DNA of 64,000 nucleotides from Wolfiporia cocos (GCA_029448655.1 JACCLO010000005.1:2542001-2606000); one strand, 5' to 3'. Positions 46,941 through 58,238 are shown, counted from the first letter of the stretch. Program-made: numbers and translations. Notes: a model not told the origin generated them from the letters alone.

Positions 46941-47553
46941 ATGTCTGAACAGGAGAAGTGCGTCGACTGCGCTCCCGAGCAGCAGCAATTGGCACAGCGA
47001 TCAGCGGATGTCAAGACGCAGGACCCTCTAGATGCCTCGACATTTGTGCCTCCGGCACCTCTCCCGTCTCCTAGCATTGCAATTGAGTTCTGCGATAGAG
47101 TGAGTCGTGCACTCAATGCAAATGCATCTGCTGACATTGTAATTCACCCTTAGTGCCGCTGGTGAGTGACACCATTGATGATGCCGGGCTTGCTGGACTT
47201 TGCCGTGTGGGATTTAGGCTTCACAGAGCGACGTGGGTATCAACGGAGCTGTTCCTGACATTCCCCGCCCCTGTTCTGAAGTCTATTACGATCCTACCGC
47301 TCAATTCTGAGGAGACGGGAGGCCGATTCCGCGTATGGCTGTTTCTGGATGGTCAGCCGCCTATCCTGGTATGGGACCGAAAGATTGAAGGCGGCTTCCC
47401 CGAATTGAAAGTGCTGGTGCGTTTGCAATGAGTCCATCCATTCAAACAGTGTCTGATCTTGATGCTGCTTGACATCTGTAGAAACAGCGCATTCGTGACC
47501 GGGTACAGCCCGGCAAGTCCCTCGGACATTCTGACCACAAACCGAGTGCATAG
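46941..47553 (+). CDS. Rdx/SelT-SelW-SelH-family redox protein with an 8-nt microexon
   Basis: Exon 1 (46941-47099) begins MSEQEKCVDCAPEQQQLA and ends IEFCDR. Exon 2 is inferred as eight bases, TGCCGCTG (47154-47161). Exon 3 (47218-47416) continues LHRATWVSTELFLTFPAPVL and LVWDRKIEGGFPELKVL, and exon 4 (47482-47553) is KQRIRDRVQPGKSLGHSDHK ending PSA. Splicing gives EFCDRCRWLHRATW, the C-x-x-C plus Trp motif of the Rdx family, together with the conserved WDRK-x-EGGFPE and PG-x-SLGHSD end. The family is thioredoxin-like and probably acts in redox control. Both active cysteines are ordinary Cys codons, so no selenocysteine. Without the microexon the frame stops at 47151. The length of about 145 residues is normal for fungal members. 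Confidence 0.88.
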
Positions 47554-48676
47554 GCTACATGTTCCTGAGAGATCAGATTGCTACCATGACAAAGGGTACG
47601 GCTCATCGTGATATCGCGTTTGTACGTCTACATCAACGAAGACGTGCATTGACTATTCTCGCTGTACATGGAACGGCTTTTACGCCAATTGGGCAACTGG
47701 TTTGAAATGGGCAGGCTGTCAAAGCATTGCTTGCCTCGATCAACTTCTGGCGGCTGCACGTTCGTGCCCTCGATTCTGCGCAATCCGCCGCCAGCTCTCC
47801 GCTGCAGCCAGGCTGGGGGCACCCGAGCCCTAGGATAACGATGCCGTAAATGCGACCCGGGATATTGCATCTGCATGTAGTCTCGTGGCGTTCAATACGG
47901 GGATCCAGCTTCCGTATCGGCCAATAAGGATCACGGCGTTAACGCTCTTCAGGCATTCCCATTGCGGAGCTTAGTCTGCGCTTCTGTGCGTCGTGCCGCG
48001 GCTTCTGATTTGCGCTTCCAGCGCAGCAGGCCTTCTGACCTCCGCCGTCACCCAATTGCAAATACTCCCGCGCAGCTGCTATTCGGCTCGCGCACGGGAT
48101 CCCAGCTGTCAACTGACGGTATGTACCTGCATGGGCCAAGGACAGGCGTTTTGATTCCAGCGGGGCGGGTGATTATCGCTGCACATCGCAGGCAACGCGA
48201 GGCACCCATCGCGCCCGGCGGAGCCACCCACTTTGCTAAGACCCGGTTGGCATAGAACGCTTGATGAAATATGCCACTACTCGCGCCTTTCCCACCGTGG
48301 CAGTCATGGGGATGTAGAGGAAGACAGCGCGGGTTCCCGCTGGAGCTAATGCTTCTCATGCGATCGTGCCTTCATTAGGCAGGTTTCATCAGGTTCGACA
48401 GCAACAGGAAGATCTCCATCAAGTCCCTCAGGCATTCGCAACAATGCAACGCAGCTCGAAACGAAGGAATCGCATTATCAATCGCGCGCGCTGCAAAATG
48501 TGTGCCTTGTACAGAGAACGAAAAAAGCTGGCTACTCTACATATACAGCGACTATGGTTCGAGTGTCCGCGCACTACAAGTATTATTGGAGTCCGACCCC
48601 CGAATGCTCGCCAGCGGGCGGCACTAAGATAAAGACGGCATCATCGTCGCATAAAGTCCGGAAAATGTCCTGGAGC
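47554..48676. other. Intergenic stretch without a supported gene
   Basis: This convergent gap holds the 3' UTRs of the Rdx gene and TVP38. A minus-strand frame at 48359-48048 and the plus-strand frames near 47962-48255 have coding-like texture but no recognisable family and no splice chain. Confidence 0.4.
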
Positions 48677-50020
48677 CTACGGGCTCTCTGGCTGCAGCCT
48701 GATCGGGCTCTCGACCATCTGCGCCTCCAAATCGTGGCTCCTGCGTCCCTCGCCGCTCAGGAAGGCCATACGCTCTTCACCTGTGCTTGACATTAGCGCG
48801 TCCTCGTCCTCCAGCTCGTCGTTCACCGCCCTGCGTGTGATGTACGAGATGTACACGAAGATCGCGACACAGAGTGCGATGCCGACGATCGTCGAGTACC
48901 GGCCGAGGGCGCTGTTCTCATCCTCCTGCGCGCCAGCCGGCTTCACATGGTATTCCGCGAACGAGTGTATCGAGCTGCCAATAGTCGTGTGCACAATGAG
49001 CTTCAGCAGCGAGAGCGCGGTGCAAGTTGTGTAAGTCCGGAAGGTGAGGCTCGGTGACGCAGCCAGGAGACAGTTCATGACATTGTAAGGGTAAGGCGCG
49101 AGGCGGATCAGAAAGAGGAGCGAAGGGCGCTTCTCGATCGCCCGGACGACGCGCTTAATTGTCACCGTGCATGATAGCCAGCGCTGTATTTGTTCCCGGA
49201 AGAACGTGCGAGAGAGTAGGAATACAATGACTGCGCCAGCCAGAGAAGCCCAATAGGAGAGAATTGCACCGGTCCAAGGACCGAAAGTATAGCCAGATAG
49301 GATAACGAGCGTCGAGTACAGTGGGACTGGAGCTGATGGCGGAGAACATCAGTCAATTGAAGCACCTTTAGCCGAGATGCAGCTTACGGAACGTGGTGAC
49401 GAAGATGAGGAAGAAGATCACAGCGTAACCTAGATAAATGTCGGATTGCAACCAATGCGAAAGCGCATCCAAGCCTACGGGAATAAAATAATTAGCCATG
49501 TGGTTCTAGATCCCACAAGCCCACTGAACGCACCTTGGAAGACCTGCACCTTCCAAAAGCTGATCGCGGCCAGAAAGCCTAAGCTCGTAGCAGCATACAA
49601 GATTACTGGAATCCAGGGTTTGAGTAGGTTGGCTATCCGGAGGCCGCGCGGACGCGTGTATGCAGGTGTGGGCGCAGTCCAGCTGGAGGCGGAGAGAGGT
49701 GAGGAAGTCGCAAGGAACGGCGGTGATGGCCGTGTATGCGGTGACGAGGAATGTGATAACGAGGAGCGGGATGGTGTGGAGGATGAAGGTGGTACGATCT
49801 GAGAATACGCGCAGTGACACGGGCACGGCTCTGCAGCGCTGAACCGACTTGACTCGTCGATTGGAGCCTTCTCGTTCACCTTCTCGGACATGGTAACATA
49901 GGAGGGAGTGTAAGAGGTTGACGGACGTGCATTCTGTGCAGGCGAGGGAGGAGGAGTACCCGATAAGAAATGCAAAACGCGAGATGGCTGTCCAAACCGG
50001 GCTTGAGATGACTGTGCCAT
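48677..50020 (-). CDS. TVP38: Golgi VTT-domain membrane protein (Tvp38/TMEM64-like)
   Basis: The first exon encodes a Ser/Pro-rich cytosolic part, then LKPWIPVILYAATSLGFLAA. Later exons give IYLGYAVIFFLIFVTTF, PVPLYSTLVILSGYTFGPWT, ILSYWASLAGAVIVFLLSRT and RWLSCTVTIKRVVRAIEKRP. The signature LLFLIRLAPYPYNVMNCLLA follows, then KLIVHTTIGSSIHSFAEYHV, a last helix IVGIALCVAIFVYISYITRR and an acidic tail ending RLQPESP. This is the VTT (SNARE-associated, DedA-like) domain order of fungal Tvp38; related proteins act as scramblases or in tethering. Start: the ATG at 50020 (MAQSSQARFG) is the longest; the ATG at 49891 (MSEKVNEKAP) is also plausible. Confidence 0.9.
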
Positions 50021-50600
50021 TGGATACCAGTCCAATTAACGGGCTCGTTTCGCGGATTGGGCTGATAATGTAAGTGCCCAAAGCGAGGAACGCGAAACGA
50101 GGCCAAAGGAGGAGGAAAGAGCCTGCAGAAAGACGAACGGTAACCCGTATGGAGGAAACGAAGAGGACTAGATATACTGACACTCTTCTCACGGAGAATG
50201 GTGCCTCTTTGCCGGCGCTTGTGGTGTCGACTGCGCCGGCTAAATGATTATCGGTAGGTTGCTGCCCCGCTGCTCCACTCCACGATCGTGCTCATGTTCG
50301 TATATTAACAAAACGTGCGCCGCAGTCCCGACATTACAGCAAAACCCGCGTTGTCTGCGAGCTTTCTCGCGTAGAGATTGTACATCCCGAGCATGCATAT
50401 TGCTGGGCGCGAATCGGGCGTTACAGAGCAGCGCCAGCGTTGCCTGGTACCGCCAAGGGTGGCGTTGACGCAGTGTGGAGCATTCCGCTCGGAGGATGTG
50501 TGACGTCCTGTGACATATGGGGAAGCCCAGATTTAGCTACGGACCGGCACACGTGCGACTTCTGCCCTTTCTGGCGCCCCGGCGCTCAAGCCGCAACGCG
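50021..50600. other. Divergent promoter region (TVP38 / mitochondrial coiled-coil gene)
   Basis: CACGTG at 50550-50555 lies 46 nt before the plus-strand ATG at 50601. The rest shows only short ORFs, one of which extends the 50601 frame upstream to an ATG at 50517. Confidence 0.4.
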
Positions 50601-50997
50601 ATGTTTCCTCTCCATTGTCGCATCGTTCGACGGACACCATCTCCTCGATGGCCATACAACACGACATCAAGGGCGTACAGCTCTGCCTCGTCAGCATCTG
50701 ACAAGTCGCGCCACGCACAGTTCTACTCCGACCTTGTTCCGGGCATGATCCCTGTCGCTCTGCTCGGTTCTGCTGTTTATCTGGTGCGACTTCTGAGCTT
50801 TTTCCTAGACCATCTATGAATACGTATCGCAGGGTCTTCGCTTACTCCAAGCAAGCCTTGCGCAAGAAAAATATTTGGACGAGGCCGAAGAGCGTGTGAG
50901 GCAGCTTGAGGCAGAGGTGGAACAGCTCCGGAAAGCTCTGCCTCCAAATCAAACCACCGGACACGTTGAGGCGATAGCTAAAAGCGGGTCGCGCTGA
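50601..50997 (+). CDS. Small mitochondrial single-pass protein with C-terminal coiled coil
   Basis: Two exons. The first (ATG 50601; ATG 50517 possible) encodes MFPLHCRIVRRTPSPRWPYN, a basic presequence, then FYSDLVPGMIPVALLGSAVY, one hydrophobic helix. A GTGCGA...CGCAG intron joins AVYL to GLRLLQASLAQEKYLDEAEE and RVRQLEAEVEQLRKALPP, a clear heptad coiled coil. It ends IAKSGSR at the TGA 50995-50997. The result is about 110 residues. This looks like a small inner-membrane protein with a coiled coil in one compartment, as in respiratory-chain or ATP-synthase accessory subunits. The family is not recognised, so no symbol is given. Confidence 0.75.
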
Positions 50998-51348
50998 CAT
51001 CTTTGGTGATGAGTTATTGCTGAAGCGATGATCTATTGGTATCGCACGATGCATTCCCTGTCATCTCACAACCGTAACATCGCATCACTGCCATGCTCTT
51101 TTCGAGTGAGGACTGTCACCATGTATGAGCTATACCTGACTTTGGGCGGCTCGATTGAGGTCGTGCCTGGTGACAGCATCGAGGATACTCCGATAATTAA
51201 GCCGTCTATATCAAGACCCTCCACTAGCACAAGGGTATATGCCCAAAAATTAGTGCGCTGTAGGCGGGCAAGCGCGGATTCCAAAGAATTATCGAGGGAG
51301 AAGCACGATACTAAGAAAAGCGAAAGCAAGCATGTCCAGACACGTTCG
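50998..51348. other. Short convergent intergenic stretch
   Basis: A 351-nt gap between the stops of the coiled-coil gene and PEX11; it contains 3' UTR sequence and nothing recognisable. Confidence 0.45.
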
Positions 51349-52800
51349 TCATTGGTGATGCAGGGTTTTGACCAACGCCGTCTTGTGACGATCATATGCC
51401 TTGGCAGTGCTGCGTGTCAAAAATTGTCAGGAATAACCCCAGGATGATCGTCGTACCGGCAGGAAAATAACGCACCTGAGAGCGGCCGCAGCCAGTCCAG
51501 TGAATGTCTGTATTTGGCTCTTGGCCCGCTGAAGCCGGAATACATTGTATGCTGTAAGCTCGTGAGCCCGAAGAACACAGGACTCCCAGACGTGGCACGG
51601 GCTACCCACAGACGAAGATGAGATCCATGAGAAGTTTGAGCCTCGTTATTTGTATCCAGTAGTCTTGCTTCTGTAGCCTTGCGAGCTCCTTCTCGTCGAT
51701 CTTATTTGACGCCGGATTCGACTTCGTCGTTGCACCTGTCATGGAATCCGCGTACAGCCGCGATTCGACTTTGGGACGAAGACGTAACGGTTAGAACTGT
51801 CCGCAGAACAGAATATAGGATGGCGATAACGACCTTCGTGCTGCTGGTCGAGGATCACACCCCGTTCTACGGTGTTTTCGACCAAATTGATTAGAGTGCT
51901 TGCTAGCCAGCAGCAATCGGCGAAACGTCCTGCGCGTTCGCCCGCATTTGGGCCAATTAGGCCCAGGCGTGCCCATGCATACACATCGTCTGCAATTCCG
52001 TTCACCAGCTCGAGCAGCACTGGCGGTGGCGCATGCAGCACAGTGTGCAAGAATGGCTTGGTTTTGGTCTTATGTGATGATGGTGCAGCATTTGAGCTCA
52101 CAGACGAAGCAAACGGCACAGATGCGTGCTGCTGCATTATCGACGTCAACGGCGTTAGCCAGTTGAACATGATGAGACACTTCCTGTCCTCCGGGTAAGC
52201 TAGCAGAGCTATCAGAACAGAGAACACTGACCTGGTCAAGGAAAAGCCCGCTATAGTAGACTCGCATCGCTTCACAAGCTCGACATCCCATGCGGGACGA
52301 GCTTTATTTCTCCTCAATAGTGAAGTCGCTATTACTGAAGTATGGAAGAGGAGATACACGCGCAGTGAGTACTGCATGATTTTCTGTAGGACAAGGATCC
52401 ATACAGGCCACTAGTATACGATGTAGTGGAAAGCACGCACAAATGCTTTGTCTCGGCCATAGCTTGTCTTCAGCATCTCCCTCCATATCTCCGCCTTCCT
52501 TACCTTGCTTTGGGCCTCGGCAAGCACCCTGTCGTCGGGATCATCCTCGGAGGCGTCGTCGCGAGCAGGCGCGTCATCAATTGCATTGGACCCGTTCACG
52601 TATACCTCTGTCCCATACACATTTGTGCTGGAGACACTGGGCGGACGTGGTGTCCGTGGAGGCCGGACAGAAAGCGGATTCATCTGAAACCCAGACTCCG
52701 ATCGCATGTCAAACGCGGGTGGATATTCGTGCGTTTCATGATGCGGGGTGGAGGAGGATGTGAAGCTCGTGTCCGAGTGGTTGAACGTGATGGACGACAT
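51349..52800 (-). CDS. PEX11: Peroxisomal membrane proliferation protein Pex11 (Pex11C type)
   Basis: Start MSSITFNHSDTSFTSSSTPH (ATG 52800), a Ser/Pro-rich N-terminal extension, then the Pex11 region: RDKAFKIMQYSLRVYLLFH, ELVKRCESTIAGFSLTRKCL, LIMFNWLTPLTSIMQQH, LLELVNGIADDVYAWARLGL and CCWLASTLINLVENTVERGV. The Pex11C hallmark RLYADSMTGATTKSNPASNK follows, then RLQKQDYWIQITRLKLLMDL and IFVC, AYNVFRLQRAKSQIQTFTGL, ending AKAYDRHKTALVKTLHHQ at the TGA 51349-51351. Pex11 elongates and divides peroxisomes. At least five short introns are inferred. It is divergent from the Tctex-type light chain gene, 203 nt between ATGs, with CACGTG at the midpoint. Confidence 0.93.
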
Positions 52801-52896
52801 GGCGAGTGGGCAACGCTCTCAGTGGGAGACAGACGTGTACAAGTAAATCGTGACCGTGCACAGCAGCGCGCGTCTCATTTCGCGCGCGACGCGGGC

Positions 52897-52902
52897 CACG
52901 TG
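52897..52902. promoter_or_regulatory. CACGTG in the PEX11-Tctex shared promoter
   Basis: The palindrome is 97 nt from the PEX11 ATG and 102 nt from the Tctex ATG, almost exactly central. Confidence 0.4.
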
Positions 52903-53003
52903 CTCACGATCAAGCTGTCGCCGACACGGTCCGCTTTTGGAAGCCTCCTCCTGCAAGCAAGCCTGCGACGCAACCGCCACTGTCGGTCTCGATACACTCT
53001 AGA

Positions 53004-53636
53004 ATGCTGTCGACGACGCCGAACTCGGGAATGCGCTCTCCATCTACGCCGCGCTCAGGCGCAGCATCTCCACGCCCCTCGTTCGACACTGAGTTGTTAC
53101 GCGCGTACATGAAGAAACTCCTGCAGACGACGCTGCAGAATGCCACATGGCCGGAGCCACGAGAGCGAGAACGCGTCAAAGCGTGGATGAAGGAAATAGG
53201 CGAGCGTGTAAAGGAGAGGATGATTGGTGAGCCCGCTTTTACGTGTGTCCTCAGGGCGAGATAATGGACTCGTGGACGGGCAGAGATCCAGCCTCGAGGA
53301 TTGTAAGCGCGACGATTACGGTAACCGTGCAGGCACTTTAACCTATTGTTCCCCTCCAGCAAATATATTGTCATGACACAGATAAATGAGAATTTGGGGC
53401 AAGGGGGTCGGTGAGTATTAGCCTTCGATCGGTGGCACGAGCTTCTTGACCTAAGGAATTGTTCTCCCGCGTGAAGGGCTGATATGGTCTGTCACTGGGA
53501 AGACTCAGATGTGGTGGCACGAGAGATGTTCGCAAATGTACGTGTCTCTGCTCGTTCCATGCGTAATCACTGACACCGATGTCAATAGAATTCTCTCATC
53601 TGCATATGTGTCGCCTTCGCTGTACGGACAATCTGA
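53004..53636 (+). CDS. Tctex-type dynein light chain
   Basis: Exon 1 (ATG 53004) encodes MLSTTPNSGMRSPSTPRSGA, a Ser/Pro-rich lead, then FDTELLRAYMKKLLQTTLQN and ERERVKAWMKEIGERVKERM, the two N-terminal helices of the Tctex1 fold. Further exons give EIQPRGFKYIVMTQINENLG and QGG, then ADMVCHWEDSDVVAREMFAN and NSLICICVAFAVRTI ending at the TGA 53634-53636, the beta-strand part of the domain. The order and the W-E/D-x-D and F-A-V-R end resemble the Tctex1D2/DYNLT2B group. It would bind dynein intermediate chains and cargo. Introns of about 50 nt interrupt after VKERMI, in the RGF-KYIV region, and after MFAN. Length is about 150 residues. Confidence 0.85.
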
Positions 53637-56600
53637 CATCTGACACCACTGTTTGCTGTACGTTGCTTTCCACAACCTGCATACCCCGCCATTGGCGCGA
53701 CTGTATTATAATGGAGATACCCATCCCATCTTCGCGGCTATGATACTAGACCCTGGATAATATCACATCACTATCACAGCGTATTCTCACGACGGTTGAC
53801 ATCTACTTGTTGGTTGCCATAAAAGAGAATGTGTCAATCCACCGCAACGCATGTTCGAACAGACATGCGCGTGCAAGCAAGACAACTTGGTATGTCAAGC
53901 ATTCGAGGGATGGCTATTAAACATATCGGTCATGGTCTCGACTTCCTCAGGGCAGAAGCAAGGAAGCCACGCGCTCTTCTCCGGCTTCGAGAACGAGACG
54001 CCCGATGACGGCGTGACAAACCGGTCGGGCAAATACTAGGTGTGATAAGTCGTAGACCCCTGACCTTTCGTCGAGTTCCGCGGATCTCTCCGTCTGGTCT
54101 GCGATCCATCCATCTCGTCTGAATGCACATCGACCTTTAATCGCTGGGGTAACCGTACATGGGCAGCAGTGCGAAGCATCCGATCAATGAATAGGCGTTC
54201 TAGACACAGCTCGGGAATATCCTCGGCAAGGCGCTTCAGACTAAATCCTCGGGACCTGTCCACCAATTTGCTGACTGGAATTGATGATGGTCGCCAATGC
54301 CAATGCATACAGGTAAGGGCGTCCTTGTAGTGGTCACCACCACGTCTCATCTATCCGGAGCTATTGCGTGGAAGTGAACACAATCATCCCTAAATCATCC
54401 TGATGTTCTGATTGGCGGTAGCCTCCATCTGCATCATGTTCTGCAGGCTTGTTGATGACAAAGGCAGCTTAAGTGACTAGGAGTGCCAGCACTAGATAGC
54501 AGATTACGAGCATGTTGACTGCTCGTTCTTTGTCTTGAACAGCTGATCTGCGGAAGGGAGTACCCCACATCGACCAATCGGGCCTGATATGTTCCTGGAC
54601 TCATCATCGACTCCTCAATTTAGTTGGCTTACCGTCATGTGGCATGACTATCCTCGTGGTGGATATATTAACATTCCGCACGGTGTCCAGCCAGGCCTTT
54701 AGTGTGGCCATTGGCTCGGATATGCAATCCAGTGCAGCTACCACACCGTCCCATCATACGAGTAATAAAGTTCTATAGGTCGAAACGTTGATGGAGCTAC
54801 GCGGCTCGACGCCCATGCATTTGATAATACGATCGTAACTCAATCCCGTGTGCATGAGAAGTCCGCCGACCTGCAATTTGTCTATGTGCCGATGATACTT
54901 CTCAAGACCCTCTGACACCTCCGGTATTAATGAATAAAATTAATGGCCGCCAAATAGGTATGCAAGGCCTTTGTGGCGCCGGGAAGTTGATCTACCACAC
55001 CGCAGAAGCCGAAGCGGCCTTTCGCGGTAGAAGCTCTTCCCGAGCTTAACCAGTGTACTAGCACGTCTGCCATAAATAATGCATCAATGCGTCAGCATGC
55101 TCGTCAAGGACGCAATGTGTGCGTTAGAGCTGTCGGCTACGGAGAGCAGCACACGTATTATTTTGTCTAACGTTCCGTCAGAAACTCACGGTAACGCTGC
55201 ATGGCCAGAAGTACACCGGATATATCCTCGCATGGGGCGGGGCCTACCCCGAGTGCCATGAATGTATTGTACCGGGTCACCAGCGTCCGGGCTCATGCCG
55301 TAAAATTTCTCGGACGATCTTGTGACGAGCGAAATGGGGCACTAGTTTCCGTACATGCCCCAGACGTTCGTACGGACATAGAGTGTGCCGTAAGGGTAGT
55401 CGATATGACACTTTACGGCTGCGGTGGATTTTGTTCGTTATCCCTAGCCCGCGTATACACGGTCAGGACCATCAGGATATGATCACATCCATCACATTAA
55501 TGACTTTGAAAGGAAGGGAACCTGAGTTGTCCGCGTCGGTGAGAATGCTGCATGATAGGAGGCACCCGCAGCTCCATCTGATCCATCGGTTCAGTCGTGT
55601 CAAGGCGATGATCTCCATACTATCACCAGGATCATTATAGAGCGGCTAGTGCTCCTTGCGGCCTGGTACTGTGCTGCTTACCGAGGATGTGGACACTGCC
55701 ACACGGAACACTCCTCTAGGAGGACCTAGTCCCCGCGCCTCGCGGCCATCCTGATTGCATCGACATTTTAGAGGTGCGCGGAGTGATCTCGTAAAAACAA
55801 TCACCTCACGAACGTTGGGTCTGCCGTGGTGGGCCCACCCAAATGAACGGATACGTGACTCGCAGGCTGTTCGGAAAAAAAGATCAGAACATACACGGGC
55901 TTCTGGACTTCTGACCGCGGTCTGAGCCCTGAATGGCAATTCGCTCCTTGGTCGTGGTAAGTTCACACGGAGATGCTCCCACGAGAGACAGCGCGATGGC
56001 AGAATAAGAACTGAATTGAGCAGAGATAGCGTGAGTATCTCGCGGGAGGAGGTATGAAACGTGCAGTGTCGGACCAGGATGTAGCCCTCCGCTGTGGTCA
56101 AGGGGCCCCTCGTGGATGATCACAATCAAATCTTTGAACAGAGCTATCAAGCATAGTTATACTTACAGGTCTTTCTGGCCTCGAGAGATTTCAGAATTGA
56201 TTATACCAGTGCTGTATCTGATGATCCCTCAGACTGATTGCATTACCATCACAATCGGTGATTTCTGATGCAAACACCATGGGAGGCCGTGGACGGGAGG
56301 GAGGTTGCGCTAAGACACGAGTCGAAGCAGCTTCAGATCAGCTAATGGTAAATCAAGGAAGCACTGGTTCTTCGACTCCCGGTTCTATGCGTGTGGCTCG
56401 ACTGCGAGGCTTCTTCAAGCGAATAGATCCTGCCTTGCCAAGCTTTGCATTGCATAACTTCTTGTGCAAGAGCACAGAGCCATCAAATGCTAGTCAGTGT
56501 GGCATTGAAGTTATAGTGAGACAGTCGCAAAACATATTGACTCTGGCGTGAGTTACTGAGGATCTAGAAGCTCTGACAATCGTATCAGTCATCGTCGCTT

Positions 56601-57295
56601 CGCAATACTCATAAGCTAACTTCAGCAACGGATGGGACGGGACATATCCTTCACCCCATAGCGAAGTCTCGCCCGGAGGTTGGTACTCTCGTCATAGTAT
56701 GTCGATTTTGAATGTTATCGGGTTTACCACGATCGATAGTGTGAACAATGATACGCAGCTGGATTCAAATGAGCTGCTAGCGTTTGACCTATGGTGCACT
56801 TTGATTCCCCTCCACGGAACCCGTCGTATGACGCCCCGAGCAGCCATTGTACGCTTTCAGACCAAGACTTTGACGCCACATTGTGGACTGCCGATAATGT
56901 CATTATAACAGTACATCAGAACAAGTTGACAGCTTACCTCGGTGAGCAATCAGTATTGCATTATGGTACTAGTGATACTACTTCGACATTGTATAATCAC
57001 GGCATCAAGGCGGTATTGGCGTAAGGAGATGACCTGTCGGATTGACTATCTCAATACTCCTGGTCGAAAGGAGCGCGCGCACTACCTTTCACGGTGACTT
57101 CATTCCCGCTCCTCGCTGATAGTTATCCAAGGGGTTGCCTTTGAAAGCTAACAAGAACTGGCCGACGATATTGATGACGATGACAATGACGCTCTTGACT
57201 GTCGGGAGAAAGGCATAAAAGCCCAGCCACAGTAAAGCTGGCCTCAGGACCGCCATTCCCACAGTAGACCTGATCTCCTGCAGGCACAAGTCAAT
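53637..57295. other. Gene-poor accessory stretch with coding-like fragments
   Basis: This 3.6-kb stretch lacks any gene I can name. On the minus strand, pieces such as YLPDRFVTPSSGVSFSKPEK (about 54040-53980) and LERLFIDRMLRTAAHVRLPQ (about 54200) read like exons but do not join into a family. Plus-strand pieces near 56279-57024 are listed separately. A mixture of decayed genes or a fast-evolving orphan is likely. Confidence 0.4.
56279..57024 (+). CDS. Candidate multi-exon orphan gene, weakly supported
   Basis: Exon-like frame from the ATG at 56279 to about 56548 (for example SMRVARLRGFFKRIDPALPS, then CGIEVIVRQSQNILTL). A possible intron (GTGAGTTACTG...CTTCAG) joins it to ANGWDGTYPSPHSEVSPGGW and SILNVIGFTTID. 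The remaining bases have two open frames (SNELLAFDLWC or DQDFDATLWTADNVIITVHQ, the latter ending at 57024) and I could not choose a splice between them. The second half is rich in alternating beta-like sequence. No family was recognised. It may be a secreted-type or lectin-like fold, but no signal peptide is visible, so this remains a weak call. Confidence 0.22.
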
Positions 57296-58238
57296 ATGCT
57301 CGAAAACCCAGATCCTGATACAGATAGGATTACCCACAACCCCGAATTTGTGAGGTTGCAGGGTATCATTGGCGAACATCAAGCGGACGGATGGGACAAA
57401 GCCTGGTGAGCTTTCCGCACCCTGAAGCAGAGACGTAATCAACGCATTGTCGACAATGCCCTAGGCAGGACGATGTGACTCCCTGGGACTCTGGATGCCC
57501 TCAGCCTGCACTGCAAGACTTGATCACCTCTGGGAAGTTGGACCTACCCAGGTCGGGGCGTGCACTGGTACCTGGGTGTGGTCAAGTAAGCTCAATGTTT
57601 AAGAGCATGAGTGCAATCGCTGACGTCAGTACTTTGGCACTCTGCGGGGGTGCGATACCTTGGTGATAGCGACTGGACTGGGTCTAGATACCCTCGGTAT
57701 CGACATATCTTCTACCGCCCTTGGGGCCGCGGAGAGGTCAGTAGTCATATTCAGATCCCAAGGTACTCTTCAAAGTACTCACCCATTCCTGCCAAAGACA
57801 TGTCAAGGCGCTCGCAGCGGAAGGCTCTGTGGATGGATCCCAGGGTCGGTTTCCAAATGAAGGATTTCTTCGCGCTCAGTGGCACCGGCGATGAGCACTA
57901 TGAGCTCATATACGACTATACGTACGTACTGCTGCATCAGTCGAATTTCACTGTTACCATGCCCCACGAATAGGTTCTTCGTTGCGATTCCTCCTACTCG
58001 TCGGCCAGAATGGGGTCGCCAGATGACGAAGATCGTGAAGTCGGGCGGGTATCTTATCACTCTGCTGTTCCCTATCATTAATCAACCGGAGAATGTCGGG
58101 CCCCCGTTCTATGCGAGAGATGAGAGCTATGCCGCAGTGTTGGGCGCAGACTGGGAGAAGGTGCTCGACGAAATCCCAGAGAACAGTATCGAGAGCCACA
58201 AGGGCGTTGAGCAGTTGATGGTGTGGAAGAGGAAGTAA
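57296..58238 (+). CDS. Thiol methyltransferase (TPMT family), tandem copy 1, altered splice sites
   Basis: Exons at 57296-57405 and 57465-57585, then about 57630 onward. It starts MLENPDPDTDRITHNPEFVR, then GIIGEHQADGWDKAW, QDDVTPWDSGCPQPALQDLI and RALVPGCGQ, the SAM-binding glycine motif of the TPMT/TMT1 family. Next come CDTLVIATGLGLDTLGIDIS, QMKDFFALSGTGDEHYELIY, FFVAIPPTRRPEWGRQMTKI and GGYLITLLFPIINQPENVGP, ending EQLMVWKRK at 58238. Family enzymes methylate thiols, halides or similar small substrates using SAM. Compared with copy 2, the acceptor before GCDT is lost. The nearest usable AG (57629) adds YFGTLR inside the SAM loop, and the next exon must use a shifted acceptor to stay in frame. 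It may be functional with small changes or be decaying. Confidence 0.75.

Noticed and set aside
46941..47553. Selenocysteine in the Rdx/SelWTH protein
   Set aside because: Both active-site positions are TGC codons; no in-frame TGA is needed.
47962..48359. Opposing ORFs downstream of the Rdx gene
   Set aside because: Both strands open at once, typical of GC-rich non-coding DNA.
57089..57442. Minus-strand ORF with hydrophobic stretches near methyltransferase copy 1
   Set aside because: Overlaps the start and first exon of the plus-strand methyltransferase; the hydrophobic run has no known family pattern.
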